From Climacteris rufus (taxonomy: Eukaryota > Chordata > Aves > Passeriformes > Climacteridae): a stretch of 64,000 nucleotides of DNA. Position numbers and translations under genes: made by a program. Under the pieces are notes generated by a model. It saw only the letters and a program-made list of their open reading frames with translations. It did not search any database and was not told the origin of the DNA. How positions within the stretch are numbered: the stretch's first letter is position 1; each line of letters begins with the position of its first letter. Positions 34,878 to 48,223 of this stretch are shown here, one piece after another. The stretch lies in assembly GCA_013398175.1 (NCBI GenBank), contig VZRZ01002239.1, forward strand, positions 608,696 through 672,695, read 5' to 3'.

Positions 34878-37800
34878 TTTTTTTATCTGGGACTACTGAA
34901 CTAATTATTTCATAGTGTCTGAAATGGGACTGTATCATATTTTGGTCTGAGTTTTCATTGATTCTTAATTGCCCAAACCCAGAGTGGGACTTGGGAGCAC
35001 TGCTGTGTATTGCAGCTGCTCAGCTGCAGTGTCACAGTAGCAGCACTGGAGATTGTTCATATTCCACACATAAATCAAGAGAGTTTTGTTCTGAATTGTC
35101 TTTTTCTGCTACTTCAGAAAAGCAGCACCAGGTTCATTATTTCCCTGAGCTGAACAGTTATATCAGTGATGTAACAGAAAAAGCCCCAGTGGTACAAATA
35201 CACCAGTCCTTACCCATTGTGAGAAAATGTCCCAAAAGTGAACAGTGCCCACCACAAAACTGGTGGAGTTTTTAACCTGAACTGTTACATGTTGGACTAT
35301 TCAACAACTAACTGCAAACAACTCCATTTCTTTTTGGTGCCTTTGGTAAAACACCTGCAGAAGCTGCAAAACTCATTACAGCCACTCTTATGCCATCCTG
35401 AAAGAAAGACACAAATACTGCTATTCTTGGAATTGCAACAGGCAGGCTCAACTTTTGTTTTTGTTTTTTTAACATATAAACAGTCTCTTCCATGGAAATA
35501 AAGCTTTACTGAGGTTCACTGCCCTGGAAGTATGACAGCTTTAGCTGGAGACACAAGTGACTCAGAACTAAACATGCAGTTAGCTTGTTCTCTCTTCCTG
35601 TCTCTTGAAGAAGTTAAATCTTAGCTAATACACTACAACACAAGCTCTCCCCATCACCTGTTGGTCCAAAGCCCTTGGAAGCAGTGCATTTACTGGAAGT
35701 CTCTCTCAGTCAGTTCTTGGCCCCAAAGGAAGCTGCCAAGCAGGGAACACTTTTCAGGCACAAAGAGTTATTACCAAACTAATATGGAGTTATGTACTGA
35801 CAAATATTGGTGGTTTAGTTTTCTATTTAAATGAAAATAGGTTTTTCTTACTTTTAAATAAAGGTTCTGGGGCTCTCTCTGCTGCTCAAGGATACCCTAG
35901 CAATGGCACAGTGGGTGATGAAGACATTGCTGCAGTCCCAGGTGGGGACTTGACCCAGTCATAGTTTGAGAGTTGTTCAGGCTTGTCCTGATGCCAAATC
36001 TCGGGGCTGCAGCTTTGCAGCAGCTTGTCCTGCAACAGCCTGCAGGGGCTCATGCCATGGAATGGCAGCAAGCATGGCCTGGCCACGAGTGCCATTCATG
36101 AGGAGGTGAAATGTGGGAAATGGGGTGAACCAGAGCCCTCGGGCTGTGCCAGGGCGGGGCTGGCCGAGCTCTGGCACACAAAGGGTGAGACTGAAGCCTC
36201 AGCTGCCCCCGTGGGCTGAAGCAAAGGGACACTGGTCATCCCTGGTTACAGGAGGAAAAAACACACAGAGCCACACACTTCAATAAATAATCTGCTGGGG
36301 GAGGAGGAGATGGACAAAATCAGGAGCAAAGTTAAACCCAGGAAAAGGCAGGAGGGAGGATGCTTTAAGATTTTGGTTTATTTCTCATTATCTTACTCTG
36401 ATTTAATTGATAATAAGAGAAACTACTTTTCCCCAAATTGAATCAGTTTTGCCCCTGACAGTAACTGGTGAGGGATCTCTCCCTGTCCTTGTCCCAGCCC
36501 ATGAGCCTTCCATTGTGTTTCCTCTGCCCTGCCCCCCGAGGATGGGAGTGACAGAAGGGCTCTGGGGGGCAATGGCACCCAGGGAGGGTAAACCCACCAC
36601 ACCCCATAGGAGAAAAACGGGGGGTGCACTTTTACAGAGAGCACACTGGCTCTTCTCAGACAGATGAAATGTGCCTGGCCAGTAGTTTGCCAGGCTCCTT
36701 ACACCTCAGGGAATGGAATGGATGCATGGTCAGCAGGACATGAACCTTGTTTAACTTGTATGGCTATGAGCACCCCAGCCATGACACCAATCTCAGCCCA
36801 CTTTTACACAGATAAACTTGTGGCTTTTGCTATCACAGCAGCAGACACAGTGACAAATGGCCAGCTTCACAAGAGATCCCCTCCCAGAGTGTCCCCAGAA
36901 GGGAGCCCATCTCCCTCAGGGTGCTGAACGTGGATTGCTCATCCCAACAGCGGCAGCAACTTCCAGAAGGAGCCACCAAGCCCCAGTTCAGGCTGAGTTC
37001 GTAGCTCTTGCAGGAGGGTAGCAATGCTAACTTGTATCTGCACCTATGCATCAGCAAGCAGAATGGGAATTCACATGCTTTAAAAAAATATACTCTTTTT
37101 TTCCAAATTATTTGCAGCATTCAAATCTCCCCATGTACCTCAGTGGGAGAACATTTCCTTACAGGATTAGCTGCAGCTGCCTGCTAAATTCCCCACACTA
37201 TCAAGGAACCCACTGTAATCTTGTCAGTGGTGATAAGGCAGTGCCTTAGCAGGGAGCTGAAGTTATGCCAGTGGAACAAGCAAATCTTCCTGATAGTTTG
37301 ATAGGCCCCTGCCTCGTTCCATGGATGATGCACACAGGATTACACAGGGCTGAACTGATAATTTTGTTTTGTCTTCACATCAGTTCAGTTCTTCAGCCCT
37401 TGCCTCGAGGCTACAAAGTCAGGTGGAAGAGGAGAGGTTTTACCTACAGTTCTTGGCCAGGTACAACTGAGGCCAAATAACAAAAGACATTCCACATTTT
37501 ACCCTATGCAGGATTTTATCTGCTGAGTCTGCCAATCAAGGAATTAATTAGTTCCAACTGCAGTAATTTATTTTCATGCATATATTCCCCCACTGGGGCT
37601 CAGCTAAAAGCACATACATTAATTTAATTCAAGCCATTACACATAAAGGATGATGGAAAGGCTTATAATCAAACTTCTAAGAAAAATCCCTGAATCTATG
37701 TATTTTACTAATAAGGCACAGACCTAAAGAAGATCTAAGCAAACAGAATACTTTGAAAGGATGCTTAGAAGATAAACAGTACTTGGAAGGTATATTTAGG

Positions 37801-38520
37801 TCTAAGTTTCATTGACAGGAACTTCCTTACAAAGGTTACAGTTGATTTTTAGACTTCCTGTAATGAAAAGCTGACACAAAATGATTGGAAATTTACATTA
37901 TTATTAGCAATATCTGAAATGGGTGCCACATCTAAAAGCCTGACCTCATGAACTGACTTCATATTACTTTGATGCTAAAGGCATCAGTGGCAATAAAAGT
38001 CATGAAAAAGTTGATAATAAAAACTTTTTCAATCACATCAGCCTGCAGAAGAGCAGGTGAGGTTAACAGAATTTCTGGCTATAGAGGAAACTGTTCTTTT
38101 TGCAGGAAAGGCCAAATTAAAACCTTTTTGCCCTTTTGGAGGCCAGCTGACACAAGTTCCATCCCAGGGTGGTGAGGCATGAACTTTCCAAACTATGTCT
38201 CCCTGTGTCTCTTCCCTTTTTTTTTTTTTTTTTTAAGGTGATTTAAGAGCTACCATTTAAGAACTGTCCATACAGACTCCAATGATGAAAACCTGCTTTG
38301 TCTCCTGCAGACTAAGAGATAAAAACAAGGGCTTGGGTTCACACTCTCAAATGACACTGAGGGCTGTTCCTTTGCCTTGGCTACTGCTCTGCCCAGGACA
38401 TAAATGAGCAGTGATGTTTTAATCTTTACAACTTACGTGCACAACCACCAAATACACAACATTTTGGTATTTTCTTCAGTCATGGTGTCAGTTTACAAAA
38501 GCTCATATAGCTTCAAAATT

Positions 38521-38667
38521 TGTTGCCCAGAGAAAATTTGTGGCTCCCCATCCCTGGCAGGGGGAATATCCTGGTCTAGTGGAAGGTGTCCCTGCCCGTG
38601 GCAGGAGGCTGGAACTGGATGATCTTTAAGGCCCCTTCCAACCCAAACCATTCTATGGTTCCATGAA
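38521..38667 (+). mobile_element. CR1 LINE 3' end fragment
   Basis: The segment reads GTTGCCCAGAGAA, CCCATCCCTGGCAG, TGGTCTAGTGGAAGGTGTCC, GGAACTGGATGATCTTTAAG and CCTTCCAACCCAAACCATTC. This is the well-known 3' tail of bird CR1 retrotransposons, with an internal deletion after the first part. The trailing TTCTATGGTTCCATGA is a degraded form of the terminal 8-bp repeats. It is a dead 5'-truncated copy. Confidence 0.9.
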
Positions 38668-41600
38668 TATGTAAGACACCAAAATGAATAAACTAGAGAA
38701 TGTATGATATTCAAAGTATGATCACTGGCCTAGAATAGACTCTCAGCAACACAAATATACAGAGATAGGGATGCACCCCAAGCCTGGTTTATGCACAACC
38801 AAAGACATGGGCCATCTGCAGACCTAGATAAATTAATTGAGAAGCTGTGACAGGAGCATATGATGATGATATGTTGTTTGTAGCACATTACTCTGGACTC
38901 TCAGCTACACTATGCCAGGAATTAGCTGCAGTTATGGTTTCCCATAGCAACAGGCTCTATGGGACAAATCACTCAGGAAAACCCAGCTGAATGGGAGCTG
39001 TGCCTCCCATGGTGAGCCAGGCCAGGTGTTCCCTTGCTTTGCAGGGAAGTGAAACAGGGCTCCTCCATGTGCACCTGCAATTCATCTTGAATTTAGTCAA
39101 CCTGCAGCCCTTTTCATAGCAGCAGCTGTTGTGCCACTCCCACACTGCTTCAGATGGATCTGAATCTTCAGATGGATTCAGATGGTCAAAACAAGGCAAG
39201 ATGGACTAAATCCACAAACAGATTTGCTAGGAGACCCTGTTGTCAGTAATTTAGTAAGCCTTGTGCACAGAACTGTGCTCACAGAGTCCCTGTCCCTGCA
39301 CAGTGACTCACAGACCAGTTCTGCATGGATCTGCTTTAAATGTCACTGCCCAGCACAGAGTGCAGGTAGCACAGATGGCTGCAAGCAAATCTCCACTCCC
39401 TGACCTGCTAATGTGGTGGCACATCAGACATGGCTTCTCTGGGGAGAGTCTCCACCTTACAGAGCAGGGGGGTATTTGGCAAACCCACCACCCAGCACTG
39501 GGCCAGGGGAGCACAAACAGCACAACATCAAACACTCACTCACATCTTGGCCAAAACACACACATTAGCATTTGTACTTACACATTCATGTGACGCACAG
39601 TTATCTCTCCCTTCCCTGAGGGAGCTGTGTGCCATCTCTGTGACCTACACAGGCAGGCTCCAAAAGGCTCAATTTAATCCTAAATACAGGAGCAGCACCT
39701 TCTAATGTGCACGTATATAGAAGTCTTTTAATTTCAGTGAGTCACTTCGAGGAAAAAATCCTAATAAAGACAACATAATTTGTAGTGTCAATAGCTATGA
39801 GTGCTGTGAGGGCTACAGAACACACTGAGCTTTGATTTAACATCTCCCTTTTAGAGCACACTCTACCTTCATAACAAGAGCAAGGCCAAAGAGGAATAAC
39901 CTTCAGCTGATCCTGCAGATCAGGAGTCTACAGTTATAGATTATTTTGATTAACATTCCCTCATTTGAGAAAAATCAACACACAGTGCTATCAAATATTT
40001 ATGTCATCAGATCTAATGAATCTCCAATAAGATGTCAGATTATATTCATGAAGTATTAGCTATTGCCTGTTTGAGACTTTTGAGAGTACCTCTTGTTTTT
40101 CTGGGCTACAGGGAAGCCATCCTTTCCAAATGCAGCAGGAACTTTGCTGGCTGACACTGCCCTTATGCAATATCAGCTTTGTCTGCTTACCCCCACCTCT
40201 GCAGCAGCAGGCCTCCAGTAGCTCCTCTTCTCCACCAACATTTGTAAAGAGTAAACGCTGGTCAAAGTACAAATCAAGTTTGCTTGCAGAGAGAGTGAGA
40301 TGAACTGAAAAGAGCATGAAATGTGCAGGATCTGAGAGCCATGGCACTGTGAGAGAAACAAAGGGCAGCTGGGCTGGAACTGTGGGAGGACTGACACTCA
40401 CTCAGAAGCTTTGAGAGGCCTCTCACAAGGAATTTTAACCTCCTGTGCATACACACAGGTGCTGCTGACAAGGAATGCAAACAACTGCAAGGAAAAAATC
40501 CAGAGGAGAACTTTCTAGATGTGAATTCATGGCAGCCTCTGGCACCTGATCATTAGTACTAGGACTCAGTATAAAGCAAAAATATTTGGCAGTTTGAAAA
40601 TTGTGTTCACATATAATTACTGTGCTGGCATTCACTACATTCAACGAAATGATGCAAAGAACTGCATGGTAATTTCTGATAAAAAGGCAACTCCTCCAGC
40701 CCCTTCTTTGCACTGCTGTGACAACACAGGAAGACAAAGGTGATTACTTTCTTTTCTGCCACTACCCTAAAATTAAGCTTTTCCCCCTGACACTCACTTG
40801 GCTTAACATCTCTGATTTGATGAGCACATTGAAGTAAATCTTGATTTGTTCTGACCATCTCAACGACTGCTGCAGTGAAACTGAAGTAAGGCAAACAAGT
40901 CAGTGATGAGCTGGCTGTAAGAAAATACTATTTCCTTAGGAGAAGAGTCACATTTTAAACTTCACATCAGACCTCCATTTTCAAATATTTTCATTTTTCT
41001 TTCTTACCCCGTGCAAAAAACCCTCAGTCACTGTCCTCTACTGACACTTCACTTTGAGACAGAATGCAATTCACTCCCCTAAGAAAAAACACCAGACTGG
41101 GAATCCCCTCAAGATCTTGAACAGTGAACAAACATGAACAAATCCATGTGAATCTAAACGGCTTATGAAGGTAGCAGAGCCAAGACAATCCTGTTTCTAC
41201 AGCCCCAGTAAAACAGATACAATCCTCTGCAGGCACCTCTGATACACCAGGCTGCAGGACAAACTACCCAGCTGGAGCTGAGCTGACTTGGGACAACTGA
41301 CGTTAGCAGGGGGAAAAAAAAGAGAAAAAATGCAAGAAAAGAAAAAGAGCTTCAGCAGAAATAATTCATTTTTAATGGACCATGGAATATCAGATACCCA
41401 GCAAGAAGATGACCTTTTCTCCAGTACTGAAATAACAAAGCCATAGAACACAAATGCTGATAAACCAACTTCAACTTTACAAAATCAATTTATGTGAGAA
41501 TAAAAGAACAAAAGACATGACCTTTTCTTTACTACTAAATAAACCAAATCCATTCTCCTGAAGTCTTCTTTTTGAACAAAAGGTATTGCCTGACCTTTCT

Positions 41601-43883
41601 TATTCCACTGCAGGATGCAAAGTGCCTGGGCAAGCATTTAAGCACTTCTGTTCTTCATAAATCAGAGGTTTGTGCCACCACAGAGAGGAAACTGTGCTAT
41701 GTTCCCCAAGGCCAGCACAGGAGACTGTGTAGGTACCATCAGAGATCCTGGACACGTCCCCAGGGCCAGGGCAGAGACCTCTCAGGCAGGTGCTGGAAGA
41801 GCAGTGGATATTTAGGCTGGAACATGGCTGGGTACCCAGTGCAGCCCTGTATGGCCACAGGATGCTGCAGCACACAAGTATCAGCTCATGACTGCACAAT
41901 AAAGACTGTTAAAAGTGATACATGTTAAAGGAACATTGTATTATTACATCAACACTGAGATTTTATACCTCACACTGACAGGATTTTGTGAGCTATTCTC
42001 AAAGAATCAGAAGCACAAAATACATTATCTGAAATTATCCTTTTCTGTGATACTGTCAAAAGATGAATTCTTGATAATTTACTGGATTCTCTACACAAAC
42101 TGTTTTATAAACAGCATGAAATAAAAATATAATGTAAATGACTGATAATTACATAATTAATGAAATGATAGTCTAAACAGAATTTTACCTGTAATATTTC
42201 TCTTGAGGGGGCAGTGCCCAATTAATATTCAACAGATGGATGTTGCTGCCTGGGATAGCAGCAAAATAGGTTTATTCATTGAAAATAGAAATGTGTCATT
42301 ATTTCCAATCCTTTTAATCCCAAGAGCCATCTGTGGGCAAGGCATTTTATTTGACATAGAAAAAAAAAACATATGCAAGTGCATTTGCCTGCGTGGAAAT
42401 ATATAAAAATATATACATTAATTCCTGAAGCTGCCATCCACCCTCTGTTACCCTGCTGTCCATAAGGAATTGTTTGTGCACCATCCCTGTGCTGTCACAG
42501 GACAGACTCACAGCCACAGTAATCCTGACTGACTGCAAATCAAGAATAATTTTTTGAGAGAGACAAATCACTTTAATATGAGAAATAACTGCCTGGCTTC
42601 TGGAAGGGGATTAGTGTATTACAGTCAGTATCATCATTTCATCTCGGATGTTTCCATTCTCCTATTTTTAAATATTTTTTTTTATCACTGAAAAGCTGCC
42701 AGTGACATGAACACAGAACAGAACCAGCCTGATGGTTCCTAGGGGCAGCAGAGCAGTTATGCACAGCAAAACAGAATCTTTAAAAGGATGACCAAGAACT
42801 CTTTGAGATCAGGGCAAAAGGACAGGAGAACATCAAGACTGAGAATTGTATCTCTTCACTATAAAATAATAATTCTCAAAGGCCAGAATCTGAGATTAGA
42901 TGCCTCCATGGGGAATGGAAGGGACAATCTTTGGCAAAAACCACAGAGAAGAGGAGGAGAGACTAACTGCTGGTGTACTTAGGGCTGAAGAATAAAGAGC
43001 ATTAGTGAGCACCAAGGGTCTGGGACACTGCTGATTTCAGGGCCTGCCCATCTATTGCTTCTAAGAGCTCTGAGACTCCTGAACAACAGCCACGGGCTAC
43101 TGTGGAAAGGGACATTTACTGATAAAGCAATCTTGTTCTGGATAAAGGCAAAAAGGTTGCCATGGCAACCCTGAAAGAATTCAGCACATCACCTGTGCAT
43201 GAAGTCTGTGTGCAAGGGCTCTCTTGGAAGCTGAGGGTTTGCTTCTTGCTCGGGATCCCTGAAAATTGGACAAAGGTTTGAAAAAATAAGGATTGCACAG
43301 GAGATGGATGGGACTTCTGCATCTGCCACATCTAAGCCTGCTCAAGGGCACAATTATCTGTGTCAAAGGAAAGCAATGTATTTTTCTTGATAAAAATGTT
43401 CAAATGGCTGTGAAGACTGCAGAGCCTGATGCATGCAGGGGACAAGCAAGGCCTGCAAGTTTCCTGTGAGAAGGCAGATATGCCTGGGGTGTTTCCCTTT
43501 CTGCTAATGAAGCCTTATGTTTGGATTTCCTGACCTACTACACCAGTTTCCTTCTTTGTGGAATAAGGGAAAAGCAAAGACTCAAATATTGGAATCAAAT
43601 ATATTGGAAGAATGAGTGGTTTAGAGATGATGATAAACATGAGAAAAAATGAAATGCTCAACCAATTAAAAAGTACACAAAAACACAGGTAATAATGTTA
43701 GAAATAAATAAAATTCAACTCAGCTTCTTGTCAAAGTGTAAAAGAGAACATGAAGCCCACTGAGAGCAGTATAAGGGAAAAATCTAGAAGTTTGTTATAT
43801 ATGCACTGCCCCAGGTCTCTCACCTTTGTAAAGCTTGTGAAATTCTGATGTGTCCAAAGGCTCTGTCAGAGCTTGGATTTAAA

Positions 43884-43904
43884 AAACAAACAAACAAACA
43901 AACA
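43884..43904. repeat. (AAAC)n microsatellite
   Basis: AAACAAACAAACAAACAAAC in intergenic DNA. Simple repeat with nothing notable around it. Confidence 0.8.
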
Positions 43905-46900
43905 GATTTGGATTTGGTAAAACATTTCAAATAAAATTATAAAAGCAGCACAGTGTTTATGGAAGATAAAGCAAGGCCACATGGAAGCCAAGAAAGGTTT
44001 GTTTGTAGCCCTTGTCTGAAGTATCACCTCGTGCAGCTCCACAGAACCAGGATGTCCTTCCAATCAAGGAGGTAAAAGGTTCAACCCTCCTTTGGTTACT
44101 CCCACAAACATAGAGAGACATAACCCACCTCTAGAGGAAGGCCAGGGGCTGAAGGTTAAATAAATACCTGTGCTCACTCCCTGCCTCCTGGGGAGCCCTC
44201 AAACAGTTTGGCAGATTTGTGTAAACAAAATCAGCTTCCACAGAAACTCACGACTAGAACACAGCACTTGGTTAACATCCAAATGAAGAGTGTGAAACAT
44301 GCAGTGACATAAAATACCTCTTTCTTATGTAATACCAGCATTTGGGGGAACTACTCACAGGACAATTCACCAAGGCTAATTTCAGTCTAAATGTGCAGAG
44401 TCTTCCTCAGCAGCAACCACTGGAGGCAAATTTCCCCCTGCCTGCCCTCACAACCACCTCTGTAAAATTCTGAAGTCAGAATTAACACACATCTATTTTT
44501 AAATAAGAGCAAATACTATTTTGTGTAAGTTGAAGCCACAGTTCTACCATGAAAAATAAATGAACCATTTAAATCAGTAATATTTGTTTTCCTAAATTAT
44601 TTGTGGAAATAAACTTTAAAGAGGTGGATTCATTTGTACTGCACCCCAGTAATTCTTCTCAGTTCTCCTACACCACCCTGCACCCCAACTTCCAGCCCTG
44701 CCAAACCAAACAGACTCAGATGGGGGCTGACTTTTAAATGAGAAAGTCATTTATCCTACAAACTTGCATTTGACACAAAAATGATCTGTAGAAAAAGCAG
44801 GGAATCAAAATCAATCAAAACCAAAGAGCTTCATTAAAACTCACACAAATATTCCCATGGGAGAGAGCTGATCTTGTCTGAGGGAGGGAGGATGATCATG
44901 GCAACAGGGACAGAACCTTCCAGTCCTGTTTTCTATTAATTTCCATTAATCTTTCTCTTTTTCAGGCAGTCACATACACATCTGAGTCTGTGCTGGGCTT
45001 AGGATTTTCTCCTTCTAATAGAGATGTCAATACCCCCCATTTTTGTTTACTTAGTCACCACCAGTGAGAACTGTCTTGTGAGCAAACAGGGCCTTTCAGT
45101 CAATAACCAACCACAGCAGCACAGCCCTGGGGGGAAAACCTCACCTCCCAGTAATAAACTCGTTTTCCTTGCCACCAAAACAGTAACTGTTCCTTCCTAC
45201 ACAGCTACATTTTTAACCAAGTCGATGAAACTTCTCCATATTGCAATTTCAAGACACAAACAGGGACGTCTCTCCTAAACTGCATTAAAATGCACAGCTG
45301 AGGGTTAGCACAGAACCCCCAGTTGGTCTCTCACAGCCACAACACTCTGCTGACTCAGCTATATTTTCATCCTAATTCTCTCTCACACAATGCAGAGGCA
45401 AAGGAATTAACATTCTTCAAAACTAGAACAAAATTCTCTTCCCAGCAACTAAAGGAACACAGGCATAACAAGGAGCTACATGTAAAGTCAAGATCCACAC
45501 CATGGAGCACATCAAATGCTATTGAACACATTTTAAAAGAACATTTTATGGATTTATTCATTTTAGATATATTGTCTGACTTCCCTCGGCAAAAGTAGTT
45601 TCTTTGATAAGGGAATCAATAAGACTTAAAGCCTTTGTAGATACAAGGAAAAAGAATTGCATAAAATTCTCTATGTTTAGAACACGGTTTCACAAGTCAC
45701 AGGCATGGAAAACTATCAGAAAACAACCTGACTTATTTGGAATCTGTGAAAAAAATTCTGTCACCCAGTTCTCCAAAGAGTTCAACATTTCTAGTAAAGA
45801 GAAAAAAAAATAGCAGAAATACAACTACTTCAACAAAAAATCATAAATCTTTTAATCTTAAAACTCAGTTAAATTAGGGATCCAAAGTAGGTTGATTAAT
45901 TTGAGCCATCTGCCCTTTTATTGGCATGAGGAAAAAAAAAAACCAAACAAGCAGAAATATTCAGAGCTTGTTTATCTGATTCCTCCTGTTTCTCCAAGTC
46001 CCAGAAATACCTGCTCCCCATAGGTCAGAAGAGAAAATTATGTAAATTTTGCTTTTCTCATTAAAAACACCAAAAACCCCTCAATACAAACCCTTTATAA
46101 ACCAGTACCAGTACCAAGATTCCATATGCACATTGCTACACTACAGTCCTTCTACCATATGGAAAATAATGCTAAAAATGTGTGTTTATGGAGATATTTT
46201 CTTCAGAGACAGAACAATCACTGTTTCTATATGGTTTTAAGCAGAGTGAAAAGAACTACAATGCACACACTTCTGCCTTTACAAACACATACTTCAGCCA
46301 ATGCATTCAAGCATAGCATGTTTTGGATTGTAAATGTGTCAGGACAACCCAACACCACTGGCAGCAACACTCTACCCATTGTGGCACCATCAAACATGAC
46401 ATTTATTTTAGGTAGACAAAAAAATAATATACACACAGAAAAACAAAAAAACATTTTTACCTCACCTATAATGTGTATTTACCATAAAATGTGTTAGAGT
46501 TAGTATAGAGAACTCAAAGACAGCTGATATCTCCAGGAGGAATTAAAATTCAGGTTCTCAGGGTAACTCATACTTCAGTTTGCTCTTCCTTCCAACACAG
46601 TAATTTAAATAAAAGTACATTAGGCACTGATATTCGTGGAAAGGCTTATAAACAATTTAGACAATTACAGTAGAGTCATTCTCTCACAAATAAAACCCCT
46701 CTGAACCTGAAGAGAAAACAGAGAATACTTGGCATTACCTTTAGATTGCACAACCAATTTCACTTAATAAGCAGGGTAATAATTCTGCCAAAATTTCATT
46801 CAGTCTGGTATAAATACCCCTATCAGGCTTTATTCCATTGAAGCACGAATTAAGTCCAGATGTGGACACCACGGGCTGCCCTCCACACAGAAGTAACTGA

Positions 46901-47554
46901 GATCACAAGGTTTATTTGATTATTCACACAATATCACACCAATGTGATTTCCATGAACAGATTAGATCTGGCAGCAGTTCAGATATTCTGTTCAGGACAC
47001 AACAGTAAATATTGCCTGAGTTAGCCTTGCTGTGGCTCTGAGGAAAGCAGAGTGAGCTCCTTTAGCCCTGCACGAACTGCCTGCACTGGGGGTGATGCAG
47101 CACCACCGAAATGAACAAATCCATCAGTGCAGAACCCATGTCCAACACCACCACAGTACAAACCACCCTGCCCATCCTGTGTCCTCAATAAAAGGTGTCC
47201 CATCTGGTGACCAGCACAAGAGATACCCTGTTTCTGAGATTTTCTTGCAGAAGGGAATATTTTACAAAAGACTATGTCCTCGCTATCTCCTTTCAGCTGT
47301 TCGCAAAGCAGAAAAGGGCAGGACTGACCCCCAGTCCATTTACTCTCAAACCTCAGGCCACTAGCAGTGAGGGATCTCAACAAACCAGGCACCAAATTGC
47401 TTCAGAAGACAGAAATGTGTGCATTCTAGTTCTTTTCATTCTGCTTAAAAGCACACACACACACAGGGGTTGTTCTGACTCTGAAAAATGTAACATTACA
47501 AATGTCACTGAGATTGGCACAGATCTTGGAGCATGGGGCTGATCAAGGCAAAGT

Positions 47555-47645
47555 TGTGCCTTCAATCCCTGTATGCGCCACTTGGTGAAGAGCTGGATTT
47601 GATGACCCTTGTGGGTCCCTTCCAACTTGGGAGATGGAAAATGTG
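47555..47645 (+). mobile_element. CR1-like LINE tail fragment
   Basis: TTCAATCCCTGTATGCGCCA, then GAGCTGGATTTGATGACCCT and TGTGGGTCCCTTCCAACTTG resemble the 3' end of a CR1 subfamily different from the copy at 38.5 kb. It lies about 160 bp before the GC-rich promoter region of MAGOH. Confidence 0.65.
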
Positions 47646-47799
47646 TAATATAACAAAGTGCACAGCAAATTCTTGCAGTAACGCCGAATGCTACCATCTG
47701 GGCTCACAGCAAACGGTGAGCTATATCTAATTTTTCTTACATTACTATGTCTAAATATTACAAGAAAGCCTTTATTAGTAACAACTGAACAACTGTTCC

Positions 47800-48135
47800 C
47801 TCACGGGGCCCGCCCGAGACTCTGCCCTGGGGACAGCAGGCGGCGGGGGGGCGGCGGCCCCTCACCTGCACCGTTTCGTGTCGCTATGGGACCGCCCCGG
47901 CTGGATTCCGGCTCTGTCCCGGTTGGATTCCGGCTCTTTCCCGGTTGGATTCCGGCTCTTTCCCGGCTCTGTCCCGGGCGGCTCCGGCTGAGGGAGCGGG
48001 ACCGAGCCCGCCCCTCACGGCTCCCACCGCCGCCCGCCAGGGGGCGCCCGCCGCCGCTCGAGCCCCAGGGCCGCGCGCAGCAGTGACGCGCGTGGCGCGC
48101 GCCCGCGCGGTGCATGCCGGGCCGGCGGCGGGACC
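47800..48135 (+). promoter_or_regulatory. MAGOH: MAGOH CpG-island promoter
   Basis: Composition changes sharply from AT-rich to GC- and CpG-rich at about 47800 and stays so to about 48500. No TATA box is seen. The stretch includes a 22-bp repeat (own entry), a CRE-like TGACGCG near 48084 and alternating GCGCGC runs just before the ATG. This is the form expected for a housekeeping gene. The transcription start was not located. Confidence 0.65.
47898..47974. repeat. 22-bp GC-rich tandem repeat in the MAGOH promoter
   Basis: The unit CGGTTGGATTCCGGCTCTTTCC occurs at 47898, 47920 and 47942 with one or two changes, followed by a half unit CGGCTCTGTCC. Each unit carries ATTCCGG, an ETS-like core on the other strand (CCGGAAT). 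Confidence 0.88.
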
Positions 48136-48223
48136 ATGGCGAGCGACTTCTACCTGCGCTACTACGTGGGGCACAAGGGGAAGTTCGGGCACGAGTTCCT
48201 CGAGTTCGAGTTCCGGCCCGACG
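48136..48223 (+). CDS. MAGOH: MAGOH exon 1 (coding part)
   Basis: Encodes [20 protein letters not shown] and on to FRPD plus one base, ending at donor GTGAGA. The start lies in a CpG island with a good Kozak context. Confidence 0.97.

Larger units (their letters stand above)
32626..34900 (+). other. LRP8: LRP8 3' UTR, with alternative poly(A) signals
   Basis: After the stop comes a long AT-rich sequence without splice signals or coding potential. Candidate poly(A) signals are AATAAA at 32980-32985 and 34124-34129, ATTAAA at 34872-34877, and AATAAA at 35497-35502 and 35857-35862. ATTAAA at 34872 is followed by a T run. I chose 34.9 kb as a likely end, but the UTR may reach 35.9 kb. TATTTATTTTTT near 33070 resembles an AU-rich element. 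Confidence 0.6.
35900..47800. other. LRP8-MAGOH intergenic region
   Basis: About 12 kb of AT-rich DNA. Open frames are all under about 125 codons, without family motifs, codon bias or splice structure. It holds CR1 tails near 38.6 kb and 47.6 kb, a poly-T run near 38218-38234, an (AAAC)n tract near 43885-43902 and a (CA)n tract near 47452-47465. I see no RNA gene or protein gene in it. Confidence 0.7.

Noticed and set aside
39149..39186. Local TTCAGATGGAT repeats
   Set aside because: Two or three short imperfect copies in intergenic DNA with no wider structure; ordinary slippage.
44085..44100. GGTTCAACCCTCC, similar to a tRNA B box
   Set aside because: No matching A box, anticodon arm or acceptor pairing upstream, so no tRNA is supported.
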